A stretch of 8,702 nucleotides of DNA from Candidatus Poribacteria bacterium (GTDB taxonomy: Bacteria; Poribacteria; WGA-4E; WGA-3G), in the NCBI GenBank assembly GCA_009842375.1, contig VYFM01000623.1, forward strand, positions 1-8,702, in the 5' to 3' direction. This document shows, piece by piece, positions 5,415-8,702 of the stretch. A program made the position numbers and the translations under genes. Below the pieces are notes generated by a model, which worked only from the letters and a program-made list of their open reading frames with translations, was not told the DNA's origin and searched no databases. The stretch's first letter is position 1; every line of letters starts with the position of its first letter.

Positions 5415-7652
5415 TCAAACTCCTTTATTGGTATTTCTCCATTGCAAACGCAAACTATTCAACACAACCGAAACACTACTGAACGCCATGGCAAATGCCG
5501 CAAGCATCGGGTGCAGCTGCCGTAACATTTCAGGTGCAAACGAAAGCGGATATAATACACCCGCAGCAACAGGTATCAACAACACATTATAGAAAAATGC
5601 CCAAAACAGATTTTGTTTTATCGTCCGAAGTGTAACACGACTGAGTCGGATAGCATTAGGAATAGCGCGAAGTTCTCCGTGCATCAATGTCAAATCTGCT
5701 GTTTCCATTGCGATATCTGTCCCCGTACCGAGTGCCATACCGACATCCGCTTGTGCTAATGCGGGGGCATCGTTGATACCATCTCCAACCATAGCCACGA
5801 AACTATCTTTCTCTTCCTGTGCGGATTTCACTGCAGCCGCTTTATCTTCAGGAAGTAGTTCCGCCATAACATCCGTAATCCCAACAGTTTTGGCAATAGC
5901 GTTTGCTGTGTTTTGGTTATCCCCGGTCATCATTGTTACTTCACATCCGAGTTGTCGGAGTTCAGCAACAGCAGCCTTTGCATCCGATTTGACCGTATCC
6001 GCGACTGCAATAATACCACTAATTTTGGAATCTATTGCAACCCACAACACTGTTTTAGCATCTGATTGTAGTCGTTCTACGTCTTTTTTATAATCCACAA
6101 CTGAAATTTCATGCTGTTCCATAAGGGACAGATTACCTATAATTATGTTTTTCTCTTCAAGTTGTGCGATAATACCGTTGCCAGCAACGGCAGTGAATTC
6201 TGTTGGAACGGTGGTCTCAATTTCGCGTTCATTGGCAGCAAGGACGATTGCTTTACCGATGGGATGTTCACTACCTCGTTCAGCAGATGCAGCAATTTGA
6301 AGCAATTGATTCTCATCTCCATCGTCCGCAATAATATCTGTCATTGTGAGTTGTCCTTGTGTCAATGTTCCAGTTTTATCAAGAACAATTCGAGACAATT
6401 CACCAACATGTTCTAACGCCTCACTGTTCCTAAACAGGATACCACGATGTGCGCCTATTCCCGTGCTGACCATAATAGCAGTAGGTGTAGCAAGTCCTAA
6501 GGCACAGGGACACGCAATCACTAAAACTGCCACTAATCGGAGCATAGCAGGCGTAAATCCTTCTCCGACGAGAAACCACCATACGAGGAACGTTACAACA
6601 GCGATTCCTAAGACGATTGGAACAAACACGCTTGCGACTGCATCCGCTGTCCGCTGAATAGGTGCTTTGCTCTGTTGCGTTGCTTGGACTAACTGGACAA
6701 GTTTTGAAAGAGATGTTTCAGAACCTACCCGCGTTGCCTCTATAGTTAACATACCACTCTGATTTATTGTTGCACTCGCGACGGTGTCCCCTACAGTCTT
6801 ATCTACGGGTAGACTCTCACCTGTAAATAGGCTTTCATCAACTGCACTTGAACCTTCAGTCACGACACCATCAACAGGGATACTTTCTCCGGGACGAACA
6901 AGGAGTAAATCACCAACGACTACCTGTTCTAACGGGATTTGCTGTTCTTCACCATACATAAGGACACACGCTGTTTTTGGAGAGAGCTGCATCAATTTTT
7001 TAAGGGCAGCACTTGTTTGTCCTTTCGCACGTGCTTCAAGCAGTTTCCCAAGTTTAATAAGTGTAATGATGACTGCTGCTGTTTCAAAATAGACGTGAGT
7101 TCCGAGACCTTGAAGATTAAATACAGGGGCACTCATGACGACAACGCTATACAAGAAAGCAACAGATGAACCCATCGCGACGAGTACATCCATATTTGCG
7201 GAACGATTCCGTAATGCCTTGACACTACCGACGTAGTAGTCCCATCCAACATAGACTTGTACCGGTAGTGCCAACGCAAACATTACCCAATTGACCCAAG
7301 CGGCATGTGCCCACCCACCTATGAGGTTCATATCTCTGCCCATGCTGAGTATGAATAGCGGTAGTGTGAAAAGTAATCCGACTATAAATTGGACTTTTTG
7401 TCGTTTGAACTCTTCAGCACGTACGAATGCTTCCGAATCAGCATCAACAACATCAAAACCGAGGGATCGGATTTTGTCAATGATAGTGTCTTCACTGAGA
7501 GCAGACGGATTATAGGTTACAGCTGCCTGCTCTGTAGCGATGCTGACATCAGCAGCATCAATACCCTCCATCTCTATGAGATTTCGGGTGATTGTGGAAG
7601 CACAGTTTTCACAATGCATGCCAGTAATGGGAAGGGTAATCTGTTGTTGCAT
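5415..7652 (-). CDS. copA: Cu(I)-exporting P1B-type ATPase (CopA family)
   Basis: This 745-residue inner-membrane pump uses ATP to export Cu(I) (possibly Ag(I)). It has one N-terminal heavy-metal domain with GMHCENC (C14, C17), then eight predicted membrane helices near 87-105, 119-137, 154-175, 187-207, 342-363, 371-392, 682-702 and 713-734. Actuator motif TGES is at 277-280, the metal-site CPC at 381-383, phosphorylation DKTGT at 425-429, SEHP at 461-464 and GDGIND at 623-628. YN (688-689) in helix 7 and MAFSS (722-726) in helix 8 are the Cu(I)-type signature, against Zn/Cd subtypes. The ATG at 7652 is preferred, with weak GAAAGA before it; a TTG at 7667 would add five residues. It follows the oxidoreductase by 24 bases. 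No copper-sensor gene or obvious operator is in the window. Confidence 0.95.
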   Translation of the reverse strand: MQQQITLPITGMHCENCASTITRNLIEMEGIDAADVSIATEQAAVTYNPSALSEDTIIDKIRSLGFDVVDADSEAFVRAEEFKRQKVQFIVGLLFTLPLFILSMGRDMNLIGGWAHAAWVNWVMFALALPVQVYVGWDYYVGSVKALRNRSANMDVLVAMGSSVAFLYSVVVMSAPVFNLQGLGTHVYFETAAVIITLIKLGKLLEARAKGQTSAALKKLMQLSPKTACVLMYGEEQQIPLEQVVVGDLLLVRPGESIPVDGVVTEGSSAVDESLFTGESLPVDKTVGDTVASATINQSGMLTIEATRVGSETSLSKLVQLVQATQQSKAPIQRTADAVASVFVPIVLGIAVVTFLVWWFLVGEGFTPAMLRLVAVLVIACPCALGLATPTAIMVSTGIGAHRGILFRNSEALEHVGELSRIVLDKTGTLTQGQLTMTDIIADDGDENQLLQIAASAERGSEHPIGKAIVLAANEREIETTVPTEFTAVAGNGIIAQLEEKNIIIGNLSLMEQHEISVVDYKKDVERLQSDAKTVLWVAIDSKISGIIAVADTVKSDAKAAVAELRQLGCEVTMMTGDNQNTANAIAKTVGITDVMAELLPEDKAAAVKSAQEEKDSFVAMVGDGINDAPALAQADVGMALGTGTDIAMETADLTLMHGELRAIPNAIRLSRVTLRTIKQNLFWAFFYNVLLIPVAAGVLYPLSFAPEMLRQLHPMLAAFAMAFSSVSVVLNSLRLQWRNTNKGV
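5420..5426 (-). promoter_or_regulatory. Strong ribosome binding site for the pseudoprotease gene, inside the 3' end of copA
   Basis: Read on the minus strand, AAAGGAG is followed by six bases and then the ATG at 5413. The copA stop TGA (5417-5415) lies between the two, leaving one base between stop and start. This geometry favours translational coupling and fixes the start that gives the signal peptide. Confidence 0.8.
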
Positions 7653-7676
7653 TTGTCTTTCACACAAATACGGGTC

Positions 7677-8645
7677 CTATGTCAGATGAATAGGATCACC
7701 AGTTTCCAATGATTGGTTTGCAGCGATGGACAATATCGCAGTTTTTGCTGCATCTGAATAAGGAGAACGAATTGCACTACCATCGCCTGAACGGACTGCT
7801 TCAATGAAGGTACTATCCATGTCAATCGTGCAATTATTTTTTGGTTCCCATCTTTCCTGTCCTTCGCTGGTAGATAAAACAACTGCCCTTCGTAGATGAT
7901 ATTCCAGTGAACCGTCTTCACAAAATATGTCCAAGCCGGAACGTCTAAGTCCGTTTGTTGTGAAACACGCGGAGAACATGATGCCAAAGACACCGCTCTC
8001 AAACTGTAATGAAACTGCTGATGCTTCTTCAATATCGTAATCAGTATCAGGAATCAGGTCGTATCTTGCGACAGCATAGACGGTATTGACTTCACCGAAG
8101 AGATAACGTGCCATATCAAATTCGTGTGTCGTCTGCTCCATGAGTTGCCCACCCGATTTTGCCTTATCACGCCACCATCCACCGGGCATGCCACCCATCC
8201 AGTATCCCATGAAGAATCCGACACGACGTGATGCAAGCAGTTCCTGTGCTTTGTCAATAATATCCAGGTAACGTTCCTGATAACCACAAGCGGTTATGAT
8301 ACCTTTATCCTCAATTTGCGCAGCGATCTCTTTGGCTTCTTCTGCATCCATGTGAACAGGTTTTTCAACAAACATCGGGAGTCCAGCGGCGACAACTGCC
8401 TTTTCAGGTGCACCGTGTGCAAATGGTGGTATAGAGATATAGACTGCATCTAATTCCTCTTTTGCCAGCATCTCATTATAATCAGCATAAGCTTTCCCAC
8501 CATACTGCTCAACAGCACGTTCTGCTTTTTCAACTACAATATCACAGAAAGCAATGAATGTATTACCGCCAATTTGGGTTAATTCCCGCAAGTGACGGTT
8601 CATGTTACCACCTGTACCGATAAAACCTAATCTTACGTCTGACAT
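7677..8645 (-). CDS. Gfo/Idh/MocA-family NAD(P)-dependent oxidoreductase
   Basis: This 322-residue cytoplasmic enzyme belongs to a family that oxidises or reduces hydroxyl groups of sugars, inositols and related compounds with NAD(P). The N-terminal Rossmann signature GFIGTGGNMNRHL is at 7-19, and the acidic-rich second strand ends at CDI (34-36). The family's EKP motif (94-96, K95 being the usual catalytic Lys) is present. The C-terminal alpha/beta domain has the common run WWRDKAKSGGQ (157-167), followed by H174 and D177 in THEFDMARYLFGE, typical of the active site. The length is slightly short for the family but complete. The start is supported by TAGGAG five bases upstream. It is the first visible gene of the minus-strand cluster, and its stop is 24 bases before copA. 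The substrate cannot be deduced, and the link to copper export is not explained by known biology. Confidence 0.9.
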   Translation of the reverse strand: MSDVRLGFIGTGGNMNRHLRELTQIGGNTFIAFCDIVVEKAERAVEQYGGKAYADYNEMLAKEELDAVYISIPPFAHGAPEKAVVAAGLPMFVEKPVHMDAEEAKEIAAQIEDKGIITACGYQERYLDIIDKAQELLASRRVGFFMGYWMGGMPGGWWRDKAKSGGQLMEQTTHEFDMARYLFGEVNTVYAVARYDLIPDTDYDIEEASAVSLQFESGVFGIMFSACFTTNGLRRSGLDIFCEDGSLEYHLRRAVVLSTSEGQERWEPKNNCTIDMDSTFIEAVRSGDGSAIRSPYSDAAKTAILSIAANQSLETGDPIHLT

Positions 8646-8650
8646 AAATT

Positions 8651-8656
8651 CTCCTA
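8651..8656 (-). promoter_or_regulatory. Ribosome binding site of the Gfo/Idh/MocA gene
   Basis: TAGGAG on the minus strand ends five bases before the ATG at 8645. It is a good Shine-Dalgarno match and supports this start. Confidence 0.75.
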
Positions 8657-8690
8657 CTATAAAAATGTGAAGTTTAATAGTGATAAATGT

Positions 8691-8696
8691 ATTATA
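8691..8696 (-). promoter_or_regulatory. -10 box of a probable promoter for the minus-strand cluster (-35 lies outside)
   Basis: A perfect TATAAT is read on the minus strand. Transcription would begin near 8684, giving a leader of about 40 bases before the ATG at 8645. A -35 box at normal spacing would fall beyond position 8702, so the promoter cannot be confirmed from this window. Confidence 0.45.
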
Positions 8697-8702
8697 GTGG
8701 AA

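Noticed and set aside
7653..7667. TTG start for copA five codons upstream of the ATG
   Set aside because: An AGGA lies at an acceptable distance, so it is not impossible, but the ATG at 7652 gives a usual short lead into the heavy-metal domain and needs no rare start codon.
4617..7712. Several open frames of 60-110 codons on the plus strand opposite the pseudoprotease and copA
   Set aside because: They lie fully antisense to strongly conserved coding sequence, show no domain-like composition, and lack ribosome binding sites; they are shadows of the real genes.

Overview
The window is compact, moderately AT-rich bacterial DNA with two gene clusters that converge near position 3760. Six protein-coding genes fill about 94% of the bases from 457 to 8645. 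The two GT9 (heptosyltransferase-family) genes suggest a bacterium that makes a lipopolysaccharide-like or other surface glycan, so probably a diderm. No taxonomic marker is present. The density of Gfo/Idh/MocA-type and glycosyltransferase genes and the short GTAGG-flanked hairpins remind me of Poribacteria-like uncultured lineages, but this is a weak impression and not a determination.

Region 1-456 has no credible gene. It holds three small palindromic hairpins (1-17, 177-202, 223-241), two extended -10 boxes (269-277 and 412-420), and an 11-base direct repeat just downstream of each. The second -10 box, paired with a -35 box at 17 bp spacing, is the likely promoter for the plus-strand cluster.

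Region 457-3739 (plus strand) is a three-gene glycosyltransferase operon, GT9 - GT1 - GT9. Both junctions are ATGA start/stop overlaps without a recognisable Shine-Dalgarno site, so the three enzymes are probably made in a coupled way. They likely act successively on one lipid-linked or surface glycan; the real sugar donors and acceptors cannot be read from sequence.

Region 8702-3785 (minus strand) is a second three-gene cluster read right to left. A promoter -10 box lies at the window edge. It is followed by a Gfo/Idh/MocA-family NAD(P)-dependent oxidoreductase, a CopA-type Cu(I)-exporting P-type ATPase, and an exported protein that joins a trypsin/HtrA-like domain to a DUF4097-type beta-repeat domain. 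The last protein is the most unusual object here: its protease fold signatures are still legible, but all three catalytic positions are substituted, so it is probably a pseudoprotease. Its strong ribosome binding site lies inside the end of copA and its start follows the copA stop by one base, tying its production to the copper exporter.
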